From: Lutibacter sp. HS1-25
GTDB lineage: Bacteria; Bacteroidota; Bacteroidia; Flavobacteriales; Flavobacteriaceae
Reading direction: 5' to 3'
DNA: 64,000 nt
Assembly: GCF_004121075.1 (NCBI RefSeq)
Contig: NZ_RHLN01000137.1
Location: 1 to 64,000 of the forward strand
Shown: positions 24,321 through 32,669 of the stretch, in pieces
Position numbering within the stretch: position 1 is the first letter of the stretch
Layout of the letters: every line of letters begins with the position of its first letter
Notes under the pieces: generated by a model
The model's database searches: none
Told to the model about the DNA's origin: nothing
Seen by the model: the letters and a program-made list of their open reading frames with translations, nothing else
Program-made: the position numbers and the translations under genes

Positions 24321-24554
24321 TTAATTAGGAATTCTCCTTATGGTAAGATAGTAAATATTAAGTGCTAAAATAAAAATATTTGTAATTATAATTGGCCAAG
24401 AAATCTCTAACATTACGCCATAAATTACAAATAGAATAGCACCAGTAGAATTTATAATTCGGAGTGCTTTCATGTTCCTCATCATAAAAGATATAATTAA
24501 TACTACTGAAGCTAAATAGCCAATCCATTCTGTATATGATATTTCAAAAATCAT
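24321..24554 (-). CDS. Small YgjV-like multi-pass membrane protein
   Basis: A 77-residue hydrophobic protein with about three membrane segments: WIGYLASVVLIISFMM, IINSTGAILFVIYGVML and WPIIITNIFILALNIYYL. The positions of Gly, Ser, Asn and Trp-Pro match the YgjV/semiSWEET-like small membrane proteins. Some databases label similar proteins as uroporphyrinogen decarboxylase; nothing here supports that. It lies 28 bp upstream of the glycosyltransferase pair on the same strand and may be cotranscribed. A candidate small RNA on the same strand ends 44 bp before its ATG. Confidence 0.7.
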   Translation of the reverse strand: MIFEISYTEWIGYLASVVLIISFMMRNMKALRIINSTGAILFVIYGVMLEISWPIIITNIFILALNIYYLTIRRIPN

Positions 24555-24597
24555 AAGTTATTTTTTAAAGTTTGTAAATGTACGGAAAGTCTATAAA

Positions 24598-24664
24598 TAA
24601 AAAACCTCACTCCGTGGAGTGAGGAAAATTGCTATGAAAAAGATTGGTAAGCTATGAAACTTAC
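24598..24664 (-). ncRNA. Candidate small RNA with own promoter and terminator (about 67 nt)
   Basis: On the minus strand a promoter (24670-24698) is followed by GGTAAG-TTTCATAG-CTTACC, a perfect 6-bp hairpin, then about 20 unpaired nt. It ends in the terminator stem CCTCACTCC / GGAGTGAGG and a U-tract (rc of 24598-24604). TTTCATAGC occurs twice, once in the first loop and once in the linker. No open frame of useful length fits. It could be a free sRNA or a premature-termination leader for the gene at 24554. In the surrounding gene-free stretch (24555-25046) the only other structure seen is the inverted repeat at 24706-24744. Confidence 0.6.
24605..24624 (-). terminator. Terminator of the candidate small RNA
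   Basis: A perfect 9-bp stem, CCTCACTCC / GGAGTGAGG, with six U following on the minus strand. No protein gene ends here on that strand, so the hairpin needs another transcript to explain it. Confidence 0.8.
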
Positions 24665-24669
24665 CGATG

Positions 24670-24698
24670 CAAATATATAAACAAAATTACATTGCAAA
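24670..24698 (-). promoter_or_regulatory. Promoter of the candidate small RNA
   Basis: The minus strand has TTTG (24695-24698), a 17-bp spacer and TATATTTG (24670-24677), an excellent match to TTTG-N17-23-TAnnTTTG. Confidence 0.65.
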
Positions 24699-24705
24699 CA
24701 ATTCT

Positions 24706-24744
24706 AAGTGTTAAATTTTTATAAAAATTCAAAATTTAACACTT
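24706..24744. repeat. Perfect 14-bp inverted repeat upstream of the small-RNA promoter
   Basis: AAGTGTTAAATTTT (24706-24719) pairs perfectly with AAAATTTAACACTT (24731-24744) across an 11-bp loop. Neither side has a U-tract, so it is more like an operator or structured element than a terminator. Confidence 0.6.
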
Positions 24745-25046
24745 GTAAATGTTAAAAGTTAATAATAGTGGAGAAGATAAAAATCCACTTATAGATTTTT
24801 GTTTAATAAAGCTCTATTTTATTTTTCAAACATATCGCTTATTGTGATTGGTTGAAATTATCAATAAAACTTTCGTGTAAATCGGGTTTGTGGCATCTAA
24901 TATTTAATAAATTTAGAAATCGAGTATCACAACTTTTACTTTAAATGTTAACGCATATAAGCTTTTTTTGAAAAAATGGAGCTTAGATTCAGTTGAAATT
25001 TAGAAATAAAATATAGTATATTAGCGGCTCAACCTAAAGTCTATAA

Positions 25047-25601
25047 ATGGATACGATTTCAGAAGAAATTCTTAATGGTTTAAAAGAAGGAAATCAAGTT
25101 GCCTTTAAAAAGGTTTTTGATTTTTTTTATGATAGACTTTATGCTTTTTCTTTTAAATATGTGAAAAATAATTTTGCAGCTGAAGAAATTACTGCAAACA
25201 CAATGCTTTATTTATGGGAGAAAAGAGAAAATATATCAAATATAAATGATATTAAGCCTTATTTGTATAAAGTTACAAGAAATGCCTCTTTAAAATATTT
25301 AAAAGATGCTAATAAAGTTATACCATTAGATTCTGAGTATAATAAACTGCCTCAATTTGACGAAAATATAATAGAAGAAGAGGTACATGCCACATTATTA
25401 AGAGCGGTAGAAAGCTTACCTGATAAATGTAAACGTGTTTTTGAACTTTGTTGTATTGAAGGTCTTAAGTATAAAGAAGTTGCTGAAGAACTTAATATTA
25501 GTGTCAATACTGTGAAATCTCAAAGAGCTAGAGCACTGGCTTTATTAAAAGATCAGTTCAAAGATCAATCTGTGTTTTTAATAATTCTTAATAGTTTTTA
25601 A
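25047..25601 (+). CDS. ECF RNA polymerase sigma factor, FecI/Bacteroidetes-expansion type
   Basis: A 184-residue sigma-70 family factor with only regions 2 and 4. Region 2 is FDFFYDRLYAFSFKYVKNNFAAEEITANTMLYLWEKRE (split here by position, about 24-66). Region 4 contains CKRVFELCCIEGLKYKEVAEELNIS-type helix-turn-helix near residues 130-165, ending with VKSQRARALALLK. It matches the Bacteroidota family paired with FecR-like anti-sigma factors and SusC receptors. The fecR-like gene follows 88 bp downstream. It probably activates the SusC/SusD operon on substrate sensing by the SusC STN domain. Confidence 0.93.
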   Translation: MDTISEEILNGLKEGNQVAFKKVFDFFYDRLYAFSFKYVKNNFAAEEITANTMLYLWEKRENISNINDIKPYLYKVTRNASLKYLKDANKVIPLDSEYNKLPQFDENIIEEEVHATLLRAVESLPDKCKRVFELCCIEGLKYKEVAEELNISVNTVKSQRARALALLKDQFKDQSVFLIILNSF

Positions 25602-25689
25602 AAAAACTTGATATTTTTTCCACCCTTTTTCTGCTTTCGCTACTCATATTAATAAAGAACTCATATTAACGTTCATTATTTAATAAAAA

Positions 25690-26919
25690 GTGTCAAAAAA
25701 AATAAATACATACAGCGTCTCTAAATTAATATATAAATCTGTTATTAAGTCTCTTAAAAAGAAAGAGGAAGAGAATTTGAAAGACTGGTTAAAAGACGAG
25801 TCAAATAAAAATTTATATAACGAAATTTTAAGTAGTACTTCTGTTTATAACAAAAGAGCTCTTTACGAACAATCAAATAAGGAAAAAGTTTTTAAGATTG
25901 TTAAGGATAAAATAGATAACAATCAAAAAAGGGCTACCATAAAGCAACGTTATTTAAGTTTGTTTAAATATGCGGCTAGCATACTTGTGTTGTTAACTTT
26001 AGGAAATCTTATATACAAAGCAAAGTTTGATGCCAATGCAATAACTCAAGAGGCCGTTAAAAATATCAATCCAGGTCATGAAAAAGCGATATTGGTTTTG
26101 TCTGATGGTACTGTAGTAGATTTAGAGCAACATAAAAATGAAATGATTATATCAAGCGATATTGCTCAAGCTAAAAATGCAGAAGAGGCTTTGGTGTATA
26201 ATGTAGTTGATAGCGAAACGTCTGATGATAATGTTGTTCAGCCATTAAAATATAACACACTTAAGGTGCCAAACGGAGGGATGTATCAAGTTGTTTTGTC
26301 AGATGGTACAAAAGTATGGTTAAATTCAGCGACTTCATTAACCTATCCTGAAAAATTTGGTAAGGGTCAAAGAATTGTGCAATTAGAAGGTGAGGCTTAT
26401 TTTGAAGTAACAAAAGATGTAAAAGAATTTATTGTAAAAACAAATGTTGCAGATGTCACTGTTTTAGGTACTCAGTTTAATGTGTCTTCATATAAAGATG
26501 ATTCTTTTTTCTCTTCAACTTTAGTTGAAGGTAAAATAAAACTAGCGACTTCAAGTAATTCAGGCATTAACAATACTATAATCTTAGCGCCAAACCAAAG
26601 AGGTGTAATTAATAAAAACGCGTCTAAAATTCAAGTTAATACTGTAGATACAGAAGTGTATACGGCTTGGAGAGACGGGAAATTCTATTTTGAAAAAGAA
26701 CATCTAGAAGATATATTAACAAGAATGGCTAGGTGGTATAATATTGACGTAGTTTTTGACGATGAGTCTTTAAAAACGGAAATGTTTACAGGAGTGTTTT
26801 ATAAAAACAATAAAATAGACCATTTACTTGATATGATTAGCAAAACAACCAAAGTTAATTATGTAATATCTAAAAATAAAATAAATGACAAATATGAATT
26901 AAAACTAACTAGAGATTAG
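25690..26919 (+). CDS. FecR-family anti-sigma factor
   Basis: A 409-residue single-pass membrane protein. The cytoplasmic N-terminal part (residues 1-95) includes LKKKEEENLKDWLKDESN. One membrane segment lies near residues 96-113 (YAASILVLLTLGNLIY). The periplasmic FecR domain has TLKVPNGGMYQVVLSDGTKVWLNS-type motifs, EGEAYFEV and GTQFNVSSY. The C-terminal domain (MARWYNIDVVFDDESL) is a STN-like interaction module. It would hold the ECF factor inactive until SusC signals. I use a GTG start at 25690, since no upstream ATG fits. A 10-bp hairpin lies past the stop. Confidence 0.92.
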   Translation: MSKKINTYSVSKLIYKSVIKSLKKKEEENLKDWLKDESNKNLYNEILSSTSVYNKRALYEQSNKEKVFKIVKDKIDNNQKRATIKQRYLSLFKYAASILVLLTLGNLIYKAKFDANAITQEAVKNINPGHEKAILVLSDGTVVDLEQHKNEMIISSDIAQAKNAEEALVYNVVDSETSDDNVVQPLKYNTLKVPNGGMYQVVLSDGTKVWLNSATSLTYPEKFGKGQRIVQLEGEAYFEVTKDVKEFIVKTNVADVTVLGTQFNVSSYKDDSFFSSTLVEGKIKLATSSNSGINNTIILAPNQRGVINKNASKIQVNTVDTEVYTAWRDGKFYFEKEHLEDILTRMARWYNIDVVFDDESLKTEMFTGVFYKNNKIDHLLDMISKTTKVNYVISKNKINDKYELKLTRD

Positions 26920-26930
26920 TTGATAAAAAA

Positions 26931-26957
26931 CTAGGGAATGCTACCAACATTCCCTAG
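26931..26957 (+). terminator. Terminator-like hairpin between the fecR-like gene and susC
   Basis: CTAGGGAATG pairs perfectly with CATTCCCTAG (26948-26957) around a 7-nt loop, followed by a moderately T-rich tract (CGTAATTTTTGTT). It should separate the regulatory genes from the sigma-dependent susC operon. Confidence 0.65.
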
Positions 26958-27018
26958 CGTAATTTTTGTTAGCTAAAAATTTTTGAAAATCGATTATCTA
27001 ACTTTAACAAGCAAATTT

Positions 27019-30000
27019 ATGAAAAATAAGTCAACTGCAAAAACCTGCAGGTTACTTGGAATACAAAAGAAATTTATTCTACTAATTATGAAGCGAAGTC
27101 TTATTTTAGGAATTCTATTTTTTAGTATAACTGCATCATCTTTTTCCCAAAAAATAACATTAGAATTGGGTGAAGTCAAGTTATCACAAGCATTAAAAAG
27201 TATTAAAAATGCAACAAATATCGATTTTTTCTACAGCGACAATGAGCTCGATGTAGATCAAGCAGTTGTAGTAAATTACAAGAATACTGAAATTCTTAAA
27301 ATAGTATCAGATCTTGTGGGGAGTCATTTTAATGTAGAAAAAACAGGTGATAATATTATTCTAATATCTCCTGCGCCTTATAGTGTAGTTCAAAAAGTTA
27401 TCAATGTAAAAGGAAAAGTAACTAATGAGCAGGGTGAAATTTTACCTGGCGTAACAGTTTTTATAAAAGAAACTAGACGAGGAACTATAACCGATTTAGA
27501 TGGCAACTATTCTATTGATGTTGATGAAAAATCAACATTGGTTTTTAGTTCAATTGGTTATGCAAATCAAGAAGTTAAGGTGGCTGGTCAATCTGTAATT
27601 AACATAAAATTAAAAGAGAATGTTTCCGAATTAGGAGAGGTTGTAATTACAGGTATTTTTCAAAGAAAAAAGGAAAGCTTTACAGGGGCAGTTACATCAG
27701 TGTCAACAGATGAGTTAAAAGCTGTTGGAAACTTAAATGTTATTCAAAGTTTAAAAACACTTGATCCATCATTTGTGATAATAGAAAATACAGATATGGG
27801 ATCTAACCCTAATATTATGCCTACAATTGAAGTTCGTGGTCAAACAAGTATTACAACTACTGGTGTTGCCGATGAGTTTGGAGGTAATCCTAATCAGCCT
27901 TTATTTATTTTAGATGGTTTTGAAACAGACTTAAGAACCATCGTAGATTTAGATATGAATAGAGTAGCATCTATGACCATATTAAAAGATGCTGCATCTA
28001 CGGCTTTGTATGGTGCAAAAGCTGCAAACGGAGTTGTTGTTGTTGAAACTATAAAGCCGCTATCTGGAAAGTTAAGGGTTAATTATACAGGTGATTTTAG
28101 AGTTGAAGTTCCAGATTTTAGTGATTATAATCTTATGAAATCGGAAGAAAAATTAGAGTTTGAACGTTTGTCAGGAAGATGGACAGCTCCTGAATACGAC
28201 CCATTTAAACAATATCAATTGGATGTTTTGTATAATGAAAGATTGGCCGAAATAAGAAGAGGTGTTGAAACTTATTGGTTAGATGAGCCTACTGAAGTTG
28301 GTTTTACCCAAGGACATTCTTTATATGTTGATGGAGGAAGTGATAATTTTACTTTTGGTGTTGGTTTAAATTATAAAAATCAAAAAGGGATTATGATTGG
28401 TTCTGGTCGTGAAACTTGGGGAGGAACTATCAATTTAAATTATAGAAAAGGCAAATTAAATATTTCAAACATTCTTTATTTAAATGGATACGAATCAACC
28501 GAATCTTCTTATGGTTCTTTCGAAGATTTTGCAAAGGCAAACCCATATTATAGACCAAGAGATGAATATGGGAACATAACTCATTATCTTGATAGAGATG
28601 CAGATGTGTTTATAAATATAGTAAATCCATTGTATAATTCAACTTTAAATAATTCAAGTGGTTCACATAATTTTTCTGTTCAAAATAATTTAAGAGGTAT
28701 TTATAAATTTTCAAACGAATTTAGAATACAGGCAAACTTACAATTGATAAAAGGCATAACTACCGCTGAAACATTTTTAGATCCAGAACATGAAAGTTTC
28801 TTAAATAGAGATTTACTTGAGAAAGGAAGTTATACAAATTCAAGAGTTGATGAATTTAGCTACCGATTTAATGCAATGGCTTCTTATGCAAAAATATTTA
28901 ATAACGATCATAATCTTAACGTAAACTTAAGAGCTGAAGCAGAGCAAACTCAAAAAGAAAGATTAGGATTTGAAGCACTAGGATTTCCTTTTGGAACCAA
29001 TGGAAACCCAGCCTTTGCATTTGGATTTAGAGAAGGGGGGAGACCTTCAACAGCTATGAGTATTTATAGAAGAGTTAATGTTTTAGGAAGCGCTAACTAC
29101 ACCTATAAAAATAAATATTTAGCAGATGCTACTTATAGACTAGACGGTTCTACAACATTTGGTAAAAACGAAAAATTCTCACCATTTTGGTCTGTTGGTT
29201 TAGGATGGAACATGCACAATGAATTTGATATGGATCCAGTGCAAGTTCAAATGTTAAAATTAAGAGGAAGTATAGGTACAACAGGTAACCAAGGATTTGG
29301 GAGCTTAACATCTACTTCAATATATGGGTTCAATCAAAATATAAATATTTTTGGACAAGGTTTAAATTTATTAACTCTTGCAAACCCAGATTTAAAGTGG
29401 CAAAAAACGTTAGATGCCAGTTTTGGTATTGATGCTGTGTTTTTTGAAAACAGATTGTCTGCTACAATTAACTACTTCAACAAAAATACAGACCCACTTG
29501 TGGTTGCTGTAGATTTACCTTCTTCAACAGGAGTATTTGGGTATCCAATTAATTCAGGAAATTTAGTGTCTAAAGGATCAGAAGTAATATTGAGATATTC
29601 ACCGATTTATAACTTACAAGACCGAATTATTTGGACACTTGGTTATACTGCTTCTATGGTTTCAAGTAAATTTGACGGTTTTAACAATACGTTAAAATCT
29701 TTAAATGACAGCCAGTTATCAAGTAGAACCTTACAAAGGTATAGAGATGGATTTAGTCCAGATGATTTATGGGCAGTGCCTTCTTTAGGTATTGATCCCG
29801 CAACAGGAAAAGAAGTATTCTTAACAAAAGAAGGACTGCAAACATTTGAGTACGATATTGATAATGAGACTGTTATGGGTAATTCTAGGCCCGATGTTGA
29901 AGGTGTGGTTAGCAGTAATTTAAGAATTAAAAATTTCACTTTAGGTATTAATTTAAGATACCGTATAGGTGCAGAAAAATTTAATTACGCTCTTTATTCC

Positions 30001-30351
30001 AAAGTAGAAAACATAAGTAGAGCAGGATTGACAGTAAACCAAGATGCAAGAGCTTTGTATGACAGATGGCAAAATCCTGGTGATCTTTCAAGCTTTAAAT
30101 CTATTTCATTGACCGATGAAACACCTATTTCATCAAGATTTATTCAAGAAGAAAATGAATTAATTGGAGAGTCAATAAATATTGGATATGATTTTAACGA
30201 TTCTAAATGGGTTAAAAACATTGGGTTAACAAATCTTAGGTTAAAAGCATATATGAATGATATTTTTAGACTTTCTACAATTAATGTTGAAAGAGGTATC
30301 AATTACCCATTTGCACGTGCAGTTTCATTTAGTTTAAATGCATCATTCTAA
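27019..30351 (+). CDS. SusC/RagA-family TonB-linked outer-membrane receptor with STN domain
   Basis: A 1110-residue protein. The signal region is followed by an STN domain (about 50-110, KITLELGEVKLSQALKSI), a carboxypeptidase-regulatory-like domain (INVKGKVTNEQGEILPGVTV), a TonB-box-like stretch GEVVITGI and a plug (QPLFILDGFETD, MTILKDAASTALYGAKAANG). A long barrel ends FSLNASF. The STN domain marks it as a signalling receptor matching the adjacent ECF/FecR pair. I chose ATG 27019 over an in-frame TTG 36 bp upstream; MKRSLILG further in is also possible. susD follows directly. Confidence 0.94.
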   Translation: MKNKSTAKTCRLLGIQKKFILLIMKRSLILGILFFSITASSFSQKITLELGEVKLSQALKSIKNATNIDFFYSDNELDVDQAVVVNYKNTEILKIVSDLVGSHFNVEKTGDNIILISPAPYSVVQKVINVKGKVTNEQGEILPGVTVFIKETRRGTITDLDGNYSIDVDEKSTLVFSSIGYANQEVKVAGQSVINIKLKENVSELGEVVITGIFQRKKESFTGAVTSVSTDELKAVGNLNVIQSLKTLDPSFVIIENTDMGSNPNIMPTIEVRGQTSITTTGVADEFGGNPNQPLFILDGFETDLRTIVDLDMNRVASMTILKDAASTALYGAKAANGVVVVETIKPLSGKLRVNYTGDFRVEVPDFSDYNLMKSEEKLEFERLSGRWTAPEYDPFKQYQLDVLYNERLAEIRRGVETYWLDEPTEVGFTQGHSLYVDGGSDNFTFGVGLNYKNQKGIMIGSGRETWGGTINLNYRKGKLNISNILYLNGYESTESSYGSFEDFAKANPYYRPRDEYGNITHYLDRDADVFINIVNPLYNSTLNNSSGSHNFSVQNNLRGIYKFSNEFRIQANLQLIKGITTAETFLDPEHESFLNRDLLEKGSYTNSRVDEFSYRFNAMASYAKIFNNDHNLNVNLRAEAEQTQKERLGFEALGFPFGTNGNPAFAFGFREGGRPSTAMSIYRRVNVLGSANYTYKNKYLADATYRLDGSTTFGKNEKFSPFWSVGLGWNMHNEFDMDPVQVQMLKLRGSIGTTGNQGFGSLTSTSIYGFNQNINIFGQGLNLLTLANPDLKWQKTLDASFGIDAVFFENRLSATINYFNKNTDPLVVAVDLPSSTGVFGYPINSGNLVSKGSEVILRYSPIYNLQDRIIWTLGYTASMVSSKFDGFNNTLKSLNDSQLSSRTLQRYRDGFSPDDLWAVPSLGIDPATGKEVFLTKEGLQTFEYDIDNETVMGNSRPDVEGVVSSNLRIKNFTLGINLRYRIGAEKFNYALYSKVENISRAGLTVNQDARALYDRWQNPGDLSSFKSISLTDETPISSRFIQEENELIGESINIGYDFNDSKWVKNIGLTNLRLKAYMNDIFRLSTINVERGINYPFARAVSFSLNASF

Positions 30352-30367
30352 TTATAAAATTTACAAA

Positions 30368-31837
30368 ATGAAAAAAACAATAAAAAATAGTTTTAAAATA
30401 TTGGTTTGTATGTTAGTCTTCATTTCTTGTGAAGAATACTTAGATGTACAACCAGATGATAAATATATTGAAGAAATCGTATTTTCTAAAGAAATCTCTA
30501 TTCAAAATGCCATAAATGGTATTTATATGAAAATGACAGAAATTGATTCTTATGGAGGTCAGTTAACAATGTCTACAGTTGATGTTTTAGCCCAACGTTA
30601 CAATGCTTACTCAGACAGTCATAAATATTATGATTTGGCTCATTATAATTATAACCAAACCAGTATAAAAGAAGATTTTGATGCTATATGGACAAATATG
30701 TATGTTAGAATTTTAGAAATAAACAATACAATTGAAAAGTTAGAAATTAACGATGCAAATATCCCTTTAGAAAGATTGAATGTTTTAAAAGGTGAAATGA
30801 TAGGTTTAAGAGCTATGCTACATTTTGATTTGTTGCGTTTATTTGGACCTATATATAGTGTTAACCCTAGCGCAAAATCACTTCCTTATCAAAATAGCAC
30901 TTCAACAGAAATTAAACCGCTTTTACCTGCTTCAGAATTTATTGAAAATATTTTAGAAGATTTAACGCTTTCAATAAATTATTTAAATGATGATCCAGTA
31001 AAAGAATATGGTAAAATTGCTATACCTGAACAAGATGATGATACTTCGGGATTTGAAGGAACGTCATTTTATAGATATAGAAATTTAAGATTTAATTATT
31101 TTGCAGCAAAAGCATTACAAGCCAGAGTTCACTTGTATGCAGGTAATAATTTAGAAGCCAATGCAGCTGCAAAAGAAGTAATTGATGAAGGTACAAAATG
31201 GTTTAACTGGGTTGATTTAAATGATGTTATTGCACCTGGGACTAATTCACCTGACAGAATATTTTCTTCAGAAGTATTATTTTCTTTATACAATTCAAAT
31301 TTATACAATAGACAAGCTACTTTTTTTGGTTCTTCGTTGGTCAATTCCGAAATTCTTGCTCCATTACCAACCAGATTAGACGCAACATTTAATCAAAATA
31401 CAAATGATATTAGGTATCACAGTTCTAGTTGGAAACTGCCATCAGATGGTTCAAAAACATTTAAAACATTTTTAAAGTTTAGCGAAGTTCAAAGTGGCGA
31501 TTCATTTATATATATGCAGCCATTAATTAGAATGAGTGAAATGTATTTTATTGCCGCTGAAACATCAGTAGATATTAATGTAGCTACCGATTTTTTAAAT
31601 GCTGTAAGATTGCATAGAGGTATCCCAAATTTAGATCCAGCCAATATAGATATTGATACAGAATTATTAAATGCATATAAAAGAGAGTTTTATGGAGAAG
31701 GTCAACTCTTTTATTTCTATAAAAGAAAAAATATGAGTGCAATTGAAAATGGGTCTGTTGAGACGGGAGATGTACCAATGAGTGAAGCTACCTATGTATT
31801 GCCTTTACCTGAATCTGAAACAGATTATAGACAATAA
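30368..31837 (+). CDS. SusD/RagB-family substrate-binding lipoprotein
   Basis: A 489-residue surface lipoprotein. The signal ends VFISCEEYLDVQPDD, a classic SusD start with the lipid-bearing Cys and the following acidic LES-like residues. Helical TPR-like segments (GEMIGLRAMLHFDLLRLFGPIY, AAKALQARVHLYAGN) and the C-terminal PLIRMSEMYFIAAE, NAVRLHRGIP and KREFYGEGQLFYFYKR match the family. It caps SusC and binds substrate. The ATG at 30368 puts the signal peptide at the N terminus; an ATG 30 bp upstream overlaps susC and is less likely. Confidence 0.94.
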   Translation: MKKTIKNSFKILVCMLVFISCEEYLDVQPDDKYIEEIVFSKEISIQNAINGIYMKMTEIDSYGGQLTMSTVDVLAQRYNAYSDSHKYYDLAHYNYNQTSIKEDFDAIWTNMYVRILEINNTIEKLEINDANIPLERLNVLKGEMIGLRAMLHFDLLRLFGPIYSVNPSAKSLPYQNSTSTEIKPLLPASEFIENILEDLTLSINYLNDDPVKEYGKIAIPEQDDDTSGFEGTSFYRYRNLRFNYFAAKALQARVHLYAGNNLEANAAAKEVIDEGTKWFNWVDLNDVIAPGTNSPDRIFSSEVLFSLYNSNLYNRQATFFGSSLVNSEILAPLPTRLDATFNQNTNDIRYHSSSWKLPSDGSKTFKTFLKFSEVQSGDSFIYMQPLIRMSEMYFIAAETSVDINVATDFLNAVRLHRGIPNLDPANIDIDTELLNAYKREFYGEGQLFYFYKRKNMSAIENGSVETGDVPMSEATYVLPLPESETDYRQ

Positions 31838-31861
31838 TAACATTTAAGATATTATAGAGAT

Positions 31862-32641
31862 ATGAAAAAATATATAATAAAAATCATGTTAATATGCGCT
31901 ACTGTACTTAGTGTTATTGCATGTAAAGAAGATAAAATAGAATTATTTAGCGGAACTGATGTACTTTATTTTAAATGGTCTGTTGATGGGTTTAATAATG
32001 ATTTAAGTAATAGAATTGATAGTGTTTATGTGTCTTTTGCTAGTAAAACACCCGATGTAATGGATTCAATTTACAATATCCCTGTGAAAATTTTAGGGAA
32101 TTTAACCGATTTTGACAGAGAATTTAAGGTTCAGGTATTGCCTACATCAACTGCAGTTGAAGGTGTTGATTTTGTAATGCCTAATAATGTATTTGTTCCT
32201 GCTCAATCGGTTACAGCTATGTTGCCAATTACCTTATTGCGAACTCAAGCTATACAAAATGAAGTGGTATCTATTAAAGTAGGCTTAGTGCCTAACGAAC
32301 ATTTTAGAACCGATTATTATGGAACGGCTGAAAGAAATGAGAAACATGAACTGTTAAAATATAATGAGATAGAAGTGGTTGTGTCTGATATTTTGAACAA
32401 GCCTTTTTGGTGGGATAGAATTATTAAATTTTATTTAGGAGATTATTCTAGAAAAAAGCTAACACTTTTTGCCACTGTAAATAATATTCCAATTCCAAAT
32501 TGGGAAACTGCTCCACCAAGTATTGGAACATTCTTTGGTCAAAAAAATGTTTTTAAAGCCTATTTACTTGAACAAAAAAACAATGGTACACCTGTGTTAG
32601 AAGATGATGGAACTGAAATGAAATTAGGACCATATGCGTAA
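31862..32641 (+). CDS. DUF4843-family lipoprotein
   Basis: A 259-residue lipoprotein. The signal ends LSVIACKEDKIELFSG, with a lipobox Cys near residue 21. The body has beta-sandwich features: YFKWSVDG, SVYVSFAS, YNIPVKILGNLTDFDREFKV, and FVPAQSVTAMLPITLLR. VEGVDFVMP and the C-terminal WWDRIIKFYLGDYSRKKL region resemble DUF4843 proteins found downstream of SusC/SusD in Bacteroidota. It probably sits on the cell surface and may bind the substrate. No enzymatic motif is visible. It overlaps or nearly abuts the PKD-like gene. Confidence 0.8.
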   Translation: MKKYIIKIMLICATVLSVIACKEDKIELFSGTDVLYFKWSVDGFNNDLSNRIDSVYVSFASKTPDVMDSIYNIPVKILGNLTDFDREFKVQVLPTSTAVEGVDFVMPNNVFVPAQSVTAMLPITLLRTQAIQNEVVSIKVGLVPNEHFRTDYYGTAERNEKHELLKYNEIEVVVSDILNKPFWWDRIIKFYLGDYSRKKLTLFATVNNIPIPNWETAPPSIGTFFGQKNVFKAYLLEQKNNGTPVLEDDGTEMKLGPYA

Positions 32642-32669
32642 TTATTGTTTAACATTAACTAGATTTATT

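Noticed and set aside
24321-24554. Uroporphyrinogen decarboxylase
   Set aside because: A label sometimes given to similar small proteins; a 77-residue three-segment membrane protein cannot be that enzyme.
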